DNA from: Coptis chinensis
Lineage: Eukaryota > Streptophyta > Magnoliopsida > Ranunculales > Ranunculaceae
Direction: 5' to 3'
DNA length: 64,000 nt
Assembly (NCBI GenBank): GCA_015680905.1
Contig: CM027378.1
Location: forward strand, 44,117,001-44,181,000
Positions within the stretch are counted from its first letter, which is position 1, and each line of letters begins with the position of its first letter. Below, one piece after another: positions 12,240 to 23,132 of this stretch. The notes beneath the pieces were generated by a model that saw nothing but the letters and a program-made list of their open reading frames with translations, did not search any database and was not told the DNA's origin. The position numbers and the translations under genes were made by a program.

Positions 12240-13938
12240 GAAAGAAAACTTATACAACCCATCAAAGAACATATGCAAACCATCATGTTGTAGCTACGTT
12301 AAAAAGTTGGAATGACCCAAAAGATGAATTAGCGATACTTTAGGTGAGAAAGGAATGAAGTATGGATCCTGATGTCTTTCATGAGGCTCAGATGAGGAAA
12401 AATAAGACAAACTAGGTGTCTCACTACACTCGGTCAAAGCTTGGTTCTCAACTACAAGAATGGTGTACTCATGGAATTGTGTGCTAGGCAAACACTCTTT
12501 ACCGTGAGGGTTGAAAAAATTATAGAGGGTCTCTGAGACAATTGGCTCAAGGGCAAAATCGAGGTTCCTTTGAAATGGTAGGTGAATGGATAACTTAGTT
12601 GTGGTAGATGGTTGGATTATAGGAGGTGGTAACTCAGGTGGATGGTGGTTGGTTGGTGGTTCATCAGTTGGTGGATCCTCACACGCTCTTAAGAAATCAT
12701 AGAAGTCTTCATCTAGCTTAGTTGAATCCATAAAGTTGTGGTTCGTGGCTTTATCTTTAAGAAATTCATCTATTTCTTCCATTGTTATTTCCTTAGCTGC
12801 CAAACTAAATTGAGATTCACATTGGGATAAAGAATTGAAGTTATTTCCTTTAATTCATGCATATGACCTTGTTCATGCCTTATATTAGAATTGTTAATCT
12901 CTATTTCCTCACCCTCTTCCTCTAAAACACTATAAGTATCCTCAATGGCATCATTCGAATGTGTCAAGGAATCATCCAGCCGAGTGCGGTTAGCAAACAC
13001 AAAGGCCTGGACATGCTCAACCGGAGGGTCCATATTAAGAGAATGCCAATGGTTATCAAATTCTTCCTCGCCATATCTTTATAAATATCTTCTAATGTGT
13101 CATCATTATATTCATCTTCAGATGGATCAGTGAGAGGTTCCTCGGAGGCATCTATCGAATTTGAGTGGTCATCCAAAACATGTCCTAAAGAGTCGTCTTC
13201 AAGAATTTCCTCATCCAGGTGGGGTGTGGAGTCAACATAATGGTTAATGGGAGGGTCATGAGAAGGTAATGATTCATGAAATTCATGGTAGGTCTTAACT
13301 AGGTCGAATGGTGTGGTTATGGGAATAGGTTGTTCTAGTTGTGTGTCAATCTCTGGCAAGGTTGAAAGTTCTTTGTTAGGCGAGGAGATCATGGAAATCA
13401 TCTGGGCTATGTTCTGAAGCATAGTTAGGTTCTGAAGCATAGTTTGGGAAATTTGGTCTGGGAAGGGTGGCAAACTAGATGGGTGGGTGATTTCTGGTAT
13501 GGTGGAAATGTCTTGTTTGTATGGTGTTTGATAGTCATAGTTATTGGTGTTTGAGTGACTCTGGTTGATCTCGTGTTGCGATGGGATAGGTTGAGGTTGA
13601 ATAAATATGGGACATGAATAGGCAGTGTGGTCTGGATCTGAACAAATTATGCATGGAAAAGTGTTTGGTTCGTTATACATACTCATTACGGAACTAGAAT
13701 TATACGACACTGGTTGACCCCCTGTATAGTTTAGATGACTAGAAAACTCTTGATTGCATGGGTCACTATAAAAATTTGAAAATTGAGGTTCATAATTATT
13801 ATTATATCATATAGTAGGCTCAAACTTTTGATATGATAAGCAATGAGAAGCCCAATAGTAAGGACTACCACAGCATAAATATGGTGAAGGGTTGGCATAA
13901 TAATCATATGATTGTTGGTCTACATATTGATATGCCAT
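12240..13938 (-). pseudogene. Decayed gag-like zinc-knuckle protein of an LTR retroelement
   Basis: A long minus-strand frame can be followed from the ATG at 13938 through one in-frame TGA (about 13812) and at least two frameshifts (about 13050 and 12800) to about 12294. The part at 13710-12964 is clean. It has a zinc knuckle CIICSDPDHTAYSC, which fits CX2CX4HX4C, followed by Pro/Gln/Ser-rich and then strongly acidic low-complexity sequence. A second, damaged Cys-rich block (LCCGSPYYWASHC) lies upstream. No protease, reverse transcriptase or integrase follows, so this looks like a gag-only, large non-autonomous element. Its downstream end is cut by the solo LTR at 12234. The exact family is not known to me. 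Confidence 0.55.
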
Positions 13939-14209
13939 ATTGGTTTTACAAATATATTATATGACAATTAATATGAAACCAAAACTCTAACTATAAATTT
14001 CTAGATAGGCATGTACGTTGATGTTTACGATAAACAAGCCTGATTATACTAGAATTGAAACTCTTCTGACAGAAGAGGCGAGGAGTGGAAGAAGGAGTAC
14101 CTGAATGACTCCTTGCTACTGCTGCGATGATGAATAAGCGTCTTGTATCACAATCTCTCGATGTAATGAAGAAGTTAGAAACACCGAATAACTTGAAGAA
14201 ATGGAAGTT
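13939..14209. other. Leader of the gag-like element
   Basis: Non-coding sequence between the gag-like ATG and the GC-rich repeat. No further motif seen. Confidence 0.3.
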
Positions 14210-14470
14210 TGGACTGACCTGTGAAAATCGAGCTGCTCCAGAAGAGGGCGCAGGGTGCGCTCAGAATTTGCCTATGAAAGGCACAGGTCGCGCTCGTTCC
14301 TGAGGCAATTTTCAGTGAGTTGAGCGCGGGGGGCGCTCAGAAATTTGCTGTGAAGAAGCGGCTGGTCGCGCTTCGAGGTGGAACTTCGAAGTTCACAAAG
14401 ATGTTTTGAGCGTAGGTCGCGCTCAAACTTTGCCTTGCATGGGTGTGGGTCGCGCTCTCCAAAAAATTTG
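14210..14470. repeat. Repeated near-palindromic GAGCGC...GCGCTC motifs
   Basis: Six blocks of the kind GGTCGCGCTC or GAGCGCGGGGGGCGCTCA are spaced 35-45 bp apart, with TTTGCC or TTTGCT-like spacers. They lie in the presumed untranslated leader of the minus-strand element. Similar blocks occur at 7430-7520. Confidence 0.65.
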
Positions 14471-15020
14471 AAATTTTTACAATAGTTTGCTAAGACATGC
14501 AGTAAGTAGCCTGAAAAAGTTCAAAACAATCGGAGCTATGAAAGTCCTTCTACTGCCCTACAAAGTTTGCAAAATAGTTTTCGGACACAATACAAACAAC
14601 CGAATGGTTAACCAATCAAAATAGAGCCAAAAATCGCCAACATTTTACTAGATACTTCTGACAGATCATGAGTGTTTCTGTAAAAAATTTAGAGAAATTG
14701 GAGTTCTACAAATCCTCCTTATTGGCTATTGTTCCAGAAATTAAGTGTTGCAAAACTGCAGAAACACACTGGAAACACTCCACTAGTTAGGAGGTCAAAA
14801 CAAATAAAAAACTCGTAAAATTTTTACTGCAAACTCCTGACTTAGAATAGATACTCCTATAAAAAGTTTAGAATTTTTGGAACTGCCTAAGTAACCTTAC
14901 TTGTCTGTTTTTCAAGAACTTACAGTTTGAAAACTGAAATACAGCACTGTAAAGATCGTATTTGTTCACAACGTAAAACAATTAGGAAAATTCTGAAAAT
15001 ATTCCAGTAAATCAATAACA
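14471..15020. repeat. Diverged tandem repeat, unit about 175 bp
   Basis: Three to four old tandem units. Each has a TACTGCAAACTCCTGAC-like block followed by a AAAAGTTTAGAATTTTTGGA-like block and a stretch ending GTTTGCAAAA. Similarity between units is moderate and was judged by eye. Confidence 0.5.
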
Positions 15021-15297
15021 CCTTATATATTATGTTTAAAAAAATTTAGAATTTTCGAAAATTTAAAAATACCTTTACCGCAGTATTCGTCACTGTGATT
15101 ACGCAATCTTAAGGGAGCGCAGACGCGCTTTGTGCAAGGCAAAAGGGAGGGAAGATTAAAACAATGAATTTCAAGTATGAACAGTAACAAAAATATGAGA
15201 AACAAGAAAGAAAAATTAAAAGGGTGGGTGGGTAGAGAATGGGGGATTGCCCCTTGGATTCAAGCAATTGAATTCTTGTCCTAAAAAAGTTTAAGAT

Positions 15298-15310
15298 GGC
15301 AGCGGCGCCA
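15298..15310 (-). other. Candidate retroelement primer binding site, tRNA-Asp type
   Basis: On the minus strand the sequence is TGGCGCCGCTGCC, one base from the TGGCGCCGTTGCC seen in many plant gypsy-type elements such as Athila. It lies upstream, in the right orientation, of the gag-like frame ending at 13938, so the 5' LTR should begin just to its right. I could not fix the LTR end. Confidence 0.5.
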
Positions 15311-17684
15311 TTTAATAACCAGTAAAAACTCAATTAGATTACTCTAACCTTTATTCTTACGGTATCAATTATTTATTTCATACTCTCATATATAGATTTA
15401 TGCAATATATATATAGTACGGAATCGTTCCACTCCTAAACTACCAAGACATAAGGAGACAATGGTGAGAGCAATATTTATAGAGATGAATTTACACTATG
15501 AAACTAATTATATGAATTTACTTATAATAATTTAACTAAGCAATTGAATATAAATTGAATAAAATATAGAAAAGAATATGGATAAGAGATTAGGGGGATT
15601 TGATTTCACTTAAATAAATTCCTAATATGCCAGTGTAGATTATTGCAATCATAACCAATTAAGATTAATTGTGATCCCTAATTATTCATGGCAATCTCTG
15701 CCAACTAATAATTAGCATGTGAGGAAGTTCAACCCATTCTCATGGCGAATCAACTAACCTACTAGAGTGAACTCTTACATGCAATAATTAACTAACACAT
15801 CAAGTCTTCATCAAACCCCTCTAATGGAGATTTAGCTAGAATTCACTAGACTATCATTTCTAACACAAGAACAGTAAAAACAAGTCATTATTGAATAACT
15901 AATTAAACTTTCTTAATCTAAATTTAAAATAGTCTAAGATTCAAACATGGATTACAATTGAAATTTAAACTAATTTTGAACTAAGATTATGAATACTAAT
16001 TATCAATTTAAAACAACTAAATATATGAATAAAAGATTGAATTCGAATTTAAATATTGAAATATAACTAAGTAATTTATTCTAAAATTCAAAACTTGTTC
16101 TCACAACTAATAAAATTGACAACTAGCTAGATTAATCTATATAAACTAATTTAATCAATTAAAACTAATTTTATATTACCAAACTAAATTTTATGAACTA
16201 GAACTAGGTTTTGATCTAGATAGCTTAAGAGCTAAGCTTTTGTCTCTTAACTAGCTAATTAGTCCACCTGCGGCCGGACCTGCTACATTGATAGTTCACG
16301 ATTAACTATTTTTACTTTTATCAAACTATTAACAACTACAATACAACATTACCTACCGTTATCTGCCATTAGTTGCATTACCCTACCATTGGCAGAGTAT
16401 TAACTGACCTTCCTCCTCATAAGCCAATGTAAATGAATCCTTAGCTTTTCAATAGATTAGCTGATAAATTGAATATCGGAGAGTGAGAGCGATTAAGGTT
16501 TTAATGGAGACAACAAAGGGTTTACAAATGCTAGTATAAACCATGACCACTGACTAACAGTCAAAAATGATCATTTCACATGATTTTAGTTAGTTTCAAG
16601 TAATGAAAAATAGCATTTGAAATCATTCGGGTCATAGATAAATGCATTTTAAGATTTTAATTCAATGCAACGAAATACAGATATATAAACCGTGAGAGCC
16701 AAATATAGAGTGGGGTGAGTGCTGTTTACTCCTTTGCACGTGAAAGCATGTGGAAATCTTAGTGAATAGTTGATGTATAGCTGTACAATAGTTGATGTAT
16801 ATTACGTGTTAAATGCGTGTTCATTATAGATTAAACAGTAAAGCTAAAAAAAAATTCGTGTACAAAGCTATTGAGACAGAGTGCAGAGACAGAAGGCACA
16901 AAAGAATGCCTAAGAAAATACTAACACCATTTACATATACAGAGTAAGTAAAGTTAGAGCCACCGAAGTTCTTTTTATGTCCGTAAGTTCTTTGTTGTAG
17001 ATAGTGACAAAATGTCACAGTTTGTCGAGAAGCAAAGAAGAGATTTGTATGAATGATTACATTAAAGATAATTGAAAAAGTTCCTTGTACCGCACATTAT
17101 AAAATCTAAAGTTTGTCCGGGGTTTAACTTGTAATCTTATGGTTCGACAAAGACCATCTTTAGCAAACTTCATATTTGTATTGTAGAAGTTGAGCCATTA
17201 CTTGATTTAGAAGTGTTTTGTAAGTAAGCGGTAACACGATGGGCGATGGCTTGTGGCATATGCCCATTAATGTAATAGTTATGTGATATTGGTTGAGACT
17301 TGAGAGTCTAGCTTAATTCCAAGAATTAAATCCAGATTCCGTTTTTTTTTTTTGTTGGGCTTTGAGCGACCAACATGACACCTTTGTCTCTTTATTCAGT
17401 CTTTTTCACACTTCATGTACTAAATCATGTTGCTTTGAATTTTGAGGCACTTATACCGGGCGTAACTTGTTGTAGATATCTAGGCGAATATACAATCGGA
17501 TCTTTGTGATTGTATTACGCCTACATACCCAAGATCCTAGCCTTTCTCTTTCTTTCTTTGGGCCACAGAACGTCTGAGGAGGTTTTCGCCTAATCATCTT
17601 TCCATTCATTTCGCTTCACCTAATAAGAAAATGTATACTTTTAAGAGCTCATAATGTATTATGTATGTATGTGTGTGTGTAAAT
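15311..17684. other. AT-rich sequence, possible decayed 5' LTR, no gene recognised
   Basis: By position the first 1-1.5 kb should hold the 5' LTR of the gag-like element. No TG...CA ends or matching second LTR were found by eye. The rest shows no coding signal I can name. Confidence 0.35.
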
Positions 17685-18200
17685 ATGGTGGGATCAAAGA
17701 CGATATCTTTGCTTTAGCAAAGATCCTCGAGTAGAAAAAATGCAACAAAACCATAGCCCATGCTCTGCCCTTGCATATCGCTTGATCTGCAGAAAACCAA
17801 AGAAGGATGTGGTCACATACATCACAAGAAAAAGCGAATGAAATAACATGAAATAAATTTTCCATAATGCTAGGTCATACCGCGTGGGGATGTTATCGTC
17901 GCAAATTGAGAAAAAACAAATCCTTCCGGTTTCTCATCACTAAAGTCATCATCAAGATTTTTCAAATATAAATTAGCACCACAGTAGTTTATCGACTTTA
18001 CCACTGCTTTCTTGTTCAAATTTGGACTTCAACTCGGCCTTTCTTTTCGGTCTTGCTCTTAGCCCCCAAACGTACGGACCTTATCATTATGACTATCCGT
18101 TCATTTTCTCAATTGCGAAGACTTCTCAAACTTAACAAAACCAAAACCTTCGCTCACATCCTTCATAATTGGAGATTTAGATTTAAATCTCAACTCAAAT
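17685..18200 (-). pseudogene. Poly(A)-binding protein fragment (RRM3-RRM4), intron retained
   Basis: PABPs bind mRNA poly(A) tails through four RRMs. On the minus strand the fragment reads IMKDVSEGFGFVKFE (RNP1 of RRM3), then, after a frameshift near 18100, AIEKMNG, then after damaged codons AELKSKFEQE and, in another frame, NLKNLDDDFSDEKPEG, the inter-RRM linker and start of RRM4. At about 17882 a GT splice donor follows ITSPR; an intron ending TTCTGCAG leads at 17758 to SSDMQGQSMGYGFVAF, the RNP1 of RRM4. The intron sits where plant PABP genes have one, so this is a copied genomic piece and not a retrocopy. RRM1, RRM2 and the C-terminal MLLE domain are missing and several stops are present. 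Confidence 0.75.
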
Positions 18201-20650
18201 AATCCAAGAGTTAAGGTATATCCGTTATCTTTTCCGGGGGCTTGATTGATTTTTTTACTTGGAGATTTAGATTTAAATCTTCTTGACATAAGGTAACCAA
18301 CCGCATCGCTCATGCAACTCCCATGCGCGCCTCTCCCCTCGGCGTTGGTGTTTCCTCTCATTCTTCCTCGGGTTTTCTCACGCTTGTCATTGTCGAAACC
18401 GGTATAGCCTCCTACTTAGCTATGGCGGAGATGTCTTATCTTTCGATCTTCGACTCTCCGCAACAACTACCATTGTTGGAGACGAATCATACTCAACCCC
18501 AAGATGCCAAGTGAGCTACCCGAATGATCATCCTGTCTCATCTATATTCCGAATCGCCATTGCCGTGGGGAGGTGGGGAAGATGCGAGGTGCCGTTTCAA
18601 GGGTATGAAATGTTCCCCGAAAGTGGATTGTATGCACTTGCTGTTATGCCACTCCCCTGTTGTTCCATTTTGCGTAGGCTTGGAAGAAGCCTCCTTGGCC
18701 TTAGATTTGGATGCCGGAGACATTGTCTTGACCTCAATAACAACGCATAATTTATAAGTATTAAATGACTAAAGTGTTGAACAAGATCTTGAAACATTTG
18801 AAGGAAGTGACTTCCTCATGATCCAATTAAGAGCGATCAAAATTAAAACAATGGAATTTGAGGGAATAAGAAAGGTAAATTCAGTTATTTAAAAACAATA
18901 TGTAGAAAATTATTGGTAAACCCCCCGGGGTATGCAACTTAAGTTTCAGCTACAAACTTAGCGTGACGGTTTTGGTTTTGCAAGCTCATCTCGGTTAAGT
19001 CCTATAATATTTCATATGATAAATGAACCAATTTCGTTTAAGGCACAAACTAAACAGCCAATGACTGTGACTATTAGAACACCTAGGAACTCAAACCTAG
19101 AAGTATTGCCAAATGCCAAAAGATATATATATATAAAAATAACAAACCATAAATCAAAATAATCATGAACAGCTGATTTTTGTCTTTCCAAAAGCTTCTA
19201 TCTATATGGCATTAGACATGAACACCAAAAAAGTGGTTAAAATGCAAGAAATAGTACATTATTAATGAAACCACGAAACCTACTGAACTATGTGGCAACG
19301 TTGATCATAAAAATGACACAACCCGAGTGACTTCCAAGGACGATCAACACTGGATGTGTCAGCATTGCAATATAACAGGGGGCAAAAAAAACATACCATG
19401 CAAATGTCATTTCTTGAACACATTGTTATAACCGTAAATTAGACCAAACAATTATGCCCAAAAGTACCATAGAGGAAAATGAAAAAAAAATCTTCCTTCC
19501 AAATGATGCCGGAAAACTATATAATCCTCATTTGAACACTAAATACAAAAACTCTTGATCAGCAAATGCACAAAATACAACAATCAAACAATTAGATTCG
19601 AATAATCAGTAAATCCGTAAAATTCTCAACCGAATCATAATTCCAAACCGATCTACACATAAAACCCCAAAATCTAACCTTTTTCAAAAGCAAACCAGAA
19701 AACAATCCGTATAACTTGCAAAAAACAGGAAAGAAAGAGATTGTAGTACAATAAAGAAACTTACCTGTTTAAAAAAAAGGAGGATGGACCGCTTAGAACT
19801 TAGGGGTTACCTTGACTTCCTTCAGCCACAGGCTCTTTAAGTCCAGACTACTAAGGATGGTTGACACAATAAGAGCACCATGGACAAAGCGGGTTGTTTG
19901 TACATAGGTCCGGGTAAGCCGCTGTAATTGACTCTTCACAAAGAATCGCTTGTTTTTCATCTTCACAAAGGACAATCGCAAAAATAAAAGGAGCTCATTG
20001 TTAGAAAGCATGACAAAAAATCTCCTCCCCGTAATAATCAAAATGAGATGAAGCGACTATCATTATCCGGACTTCCGACTTCGGACTTCGGACATCAACA
20101 TATCATTTTAGTTTTGGAAGCCAACAAAAGAGTGACTAAAAGTACGTTACTTTCAGAGGGTCTATGCTATTCCAATTGGTTCGTACATCACTTATATATA
20201 TTATTTAAGTATTCATTCATGTCTTGCAACATGGAGGGAGAGTATGGCCACATACATGCTTCCACAAAATTATGATGAGAATTTTTTTACTGTAGGCCGG
20301 GGTGGAACATCTTTGGATATATTTCTAACTTACCATCTGTGCCAATAGTAAGCAGACAACGGAATCATTGTCACTCTATTAGCATAACTATAAACAAATA
20401 GGTGTCTCAAGAAAGATAATAAAGTGAGGAAGTTGTAAGAACCCAACCGATTTTTTTCTTAGGTTCTTAAGGCAAAGGCTTAAATCTGTAATATTAAAAA
20501 ACGTTGCTCAAAGAATGGAAGGAAGCGAAAGCAGGAATGAAGGTTGCTTAACGATACACTTAATTTACCACCTAACTCATTAAAGGAGTCAATTTAGATC
20601 ATAGATGAGATGCTCACATCTATCAAGGACTTTTGGTTATCAGTCAAGTT
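18201..20650. other. No gene recognised
   Basis: A 22-bp sequence (GGAGATTTAGATTTAAATCT plus flank) occurs twice, at about 18170 and 18260. Overlapping short frames at 18323-18800 and one minus frame at 19793-20041 (82 codons) resemble nothing I know. The rest is AT-rich intergenic sequence. Confidence 0.4.
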
Positions 20651-21126
20651 ACTTTACCAAAACATAATTAAAAAATATATTTGAAAAACAAAAAAAGAAT
20701 ATGGGATTAAGTGCTCACATTAAGAAGCAGGAGAATGTCATTGGCACTACTGATGCCGATCGAAGTGCTTGTTTTTCCTTAGCTGTTAGTTCATCTCTTT
20801 TTTCTTTGTAGCTGCATTAATTGTCAAGATGTTCGAGCATCTGGGATACTTAATCCGCTCATATTCTGAGAACAAATGCCCTGCAAGGACTTTACCAAAA
20901 CATAATTAAAAAATATATTTGAAAAACAAAAAAAGAATATGGGATTAAGTGCTCACATTAAGAAGCAGGAGAATGTCATTGGCACTACTGATGCCGATCG
21001 AAGTGCTTGTTTTTCCTTATCTGTTAGTTCATCTCTTTTTTCTTTGTAGCTGCATTAATTGTCAAGATGTTCGAGCATCTGGGATACTTAATCCGCTCAT
21101 ATTCTGAGAACAAATGCCCTGCAAGG
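20651..21126. repeat. 238-bp tandem duplication, two near-identical copies
   Basis: Copies 20651-20888 and 20889-21126 lie head to tail. I find one difference: TTCCTTAGCTG in the first against TTCCTTATCTG in the second. The junction is the short word CTGCAAGGAC. The near-identity implies a recent event. Confidence 0.93.
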
Positions 21127-21354
21127 TATCAAAAGGAAACACGCATGCAAATGCGTAAGTACCACTATAGTACTCAAAGAATCACAACCATAAAATTAAC
21201 AATGCCGAAACTGTTGGACATTTACGGCACAAAACACCCAATAATATTTTCTTCGAACAAATTGCCATTCATGATAAAGTTCAGTGATTTACCTCTCCGT
21301 TTTGGACGGGAAGAAAGGGTTATTTTATGCGATGAATTGTTTATGCATTTATAC

Positions 21355-21871
21355 TTTTGAAGAGTCGCAAGTTTTTCGAGGCGTTTTCCAACGTTAGCAG
21401 GTGAGCATTCTTTTCATCATCTGCACGCAATATGGTTGGAAAGATTTCAAAATAGTTACTTTGCATATACGCTCTTTAAAACCAAAGATAATACAACTAC
21501 CACCTTCCCTTTCTTTGGAATAAGTAGCACAACGTTTTGACCATTAGTATAGCTCCCATATAGAAAACTTTTCAACATCTTTTTTGAATTTTAGACTGAA
21601 TCTCAATAATCGAACATAGACAATTCAATCTCCAACGCACTTACGTATTTCGTTCAGATGCAACAATATCATTTACAATTTTACCTTCAAAATAGAAAGT
21701 GACTTTTTAATCTTCGAGGAAGAGAAATTGCATGTATAGGGAAAGAGAGTATGTACTTGGGTCTCTGACGGTGGCATGAACCATGTAACCTTTAGATAGA
21801 AGCAACTTGATGAGCCACGATGCTTGATACCCTCCACCTCCTATCACGCATACTCTTTCCTTCTCCATCAT
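21355..21871 (-). pseudogene. 5' end of a CCR/DFR-type NAD(P)-dependent reductase, truncated
   Basis: Members of the extended SDR family such as cinnamoyl-CoA reductase and dihydroflavonol reductase reduce phenylpropanoids or flavonoids with NADPH. Exon 1 (21757-21871) begins with two ATGs and reads [20 protein letters not shown] followed by [18 protein letters not shown]: the Rossmann-fold GxxGxxxS/A motif and the first beta-alpha-beta unit. Its phase-1 donor joins the exon at 21420, which continues NDEKNAHLLTLENASKNLRL, just what the family shows there. The frame then ends about 21355 in front of a GT donor. The rest of the enzyme, including the YxxxK catalytic residues, was not found to the left, so this is a truncated fragment; the 238-bp duplication begins about 230 bp away. 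Confidence 0.75.
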
Positions 21872-22877
21872 TATCTATTTCTCTGTTTTTCCCAGTTTTG
21901 CTGAAAAAGCATTTGTGATTTGTTAATAGGTGCTACAGCTTTATTGCCGGAAGACCCCTGACCAGGAAATCTTCGAGAGTCATCTCACCGAGAGTGGGTG
22001 GCTTCTCCTGAGCTTTATCCTCTTGATTACTGCTAGGCTTTCATTCTTAAGGTCGGACTCTCAACACCATATTGGGGGTCTGGATTATTTTTCCAGGAAG
22101 CACTCCAAAAACCTGTTAGAGCAGTATCTTTTGGTAACTCTAGACTATCAGATGTCGTGTTTCATGTTTCTTTTTGTTTAAGAATGGAGATAAGAGGAAG
22201 GGAGAAGTTTTACTACTTAGCTCTCACTTTTTGAGGATTCCTTTTGTTTAAGAATGGAGATAAGATTTAAGAATGGGGTTTTTATCTATTTTGGGTTACG
22301 AACAATTGAAATATGCAAAAAAAAATGGCGTAGATTTATTTTTTTTAAGAAAAATTTGATGTGTCAGTCTCAGAGAAAAAAAAGGGGCTGACGTGGGTCA
22401 CTGGGAGCATTTCCCACTACTTAATATTAATGGTCTTAGATATAGAAGAGCTAGATCCCCAAATTCGTGCAATTTGTTGAATCCAAGACTTCCCATTCTG
22501 GTCGTGTTACTGTAGCGCGAGTTTTACCAACGTATACTACTTTGATCGAGTCAAGGTCTAGACCATTGGAAAGAGCTTTCTGAGCCAGTCATTTTGATAT
22601 AAAATGGGCCAAAATCTGAGGTCTGAGTCCAAAGATATGGCCTTTTGAAGTTCTGTTGACTTTTCTTCAGCTTTCTAATCCGGTTTGACTTTCACTTAAC
22701 AGCTTTGACTTGAGCTTTTTAAGGGTTTTTTATTTATGAAACTTGGGCTTTCTTCATAGAACTTTCATAGCAATCCCTTTAGCTTCTTTTAGCACCTAAT
22801 TAGTAACGAATTTACATTTATTCAACTCCAAAGCCTGAAATATTTAAAAGCATGTAATTAGTGATAAATCTATATTA
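21872..22877. other. No gene recognised
   Basis: The word TTTTGTTTAAGAATGGAGAT occurs twice, at about 22160 and 22241. A frame at 21930-22181 resembles nothing known to me. Confidence 0.4.
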
Positions 22878-23132
22878 TTAATCACATAATTGGTCTAACA
22901 GCAATATTGTTAAAGAGTTAAAACTATAGTTTTGGGCTCTTATCACTTTCCCAAACGCATTTAAGCCCAGTATATACACTACATCTTCAAGCGTAATAGT
23001 CATCTCGAAAGCAGGAAAATGAAAAGAATTAGTCTCCGACCTCCAACGATCTACTAAAGCAGATACAAGGTGTTTATCTACTTGAAAATGCCCAATGTTC
23101 CTCACCTGCTTGAAGCCCATATCTTCGATCAT
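22878..23132 (-). pseudogene. Plant mobile domain (MAIN-like/PP7-like) fragment
   Basis: The frame reads GFKQVRNIGHFQVDKHLVSA, then LVDRWRSETNSFHFPAFEMT and ITLEDVVYILGL: the N-terminal part of the plant mobile domain (aminotransferase-like PMD), in which the order [28 protein letters not shown] is characteristic. PMD proteins occur in MULE and gypsy transposons and in the silencing factors MAIN and MAIL1. About 80 residues are open here; the rest of the 300-residue domain is missing or unreadable. A transposon-derived remnant is most likely. Confidence 0.7.

Noticed and set aside
19793..20041. 82-codon minus-strand frame as a further exon of the reductase fragment
   Set aside because: It does not contain the motifs expected after RLFK and has no matching splice phase that I can show.
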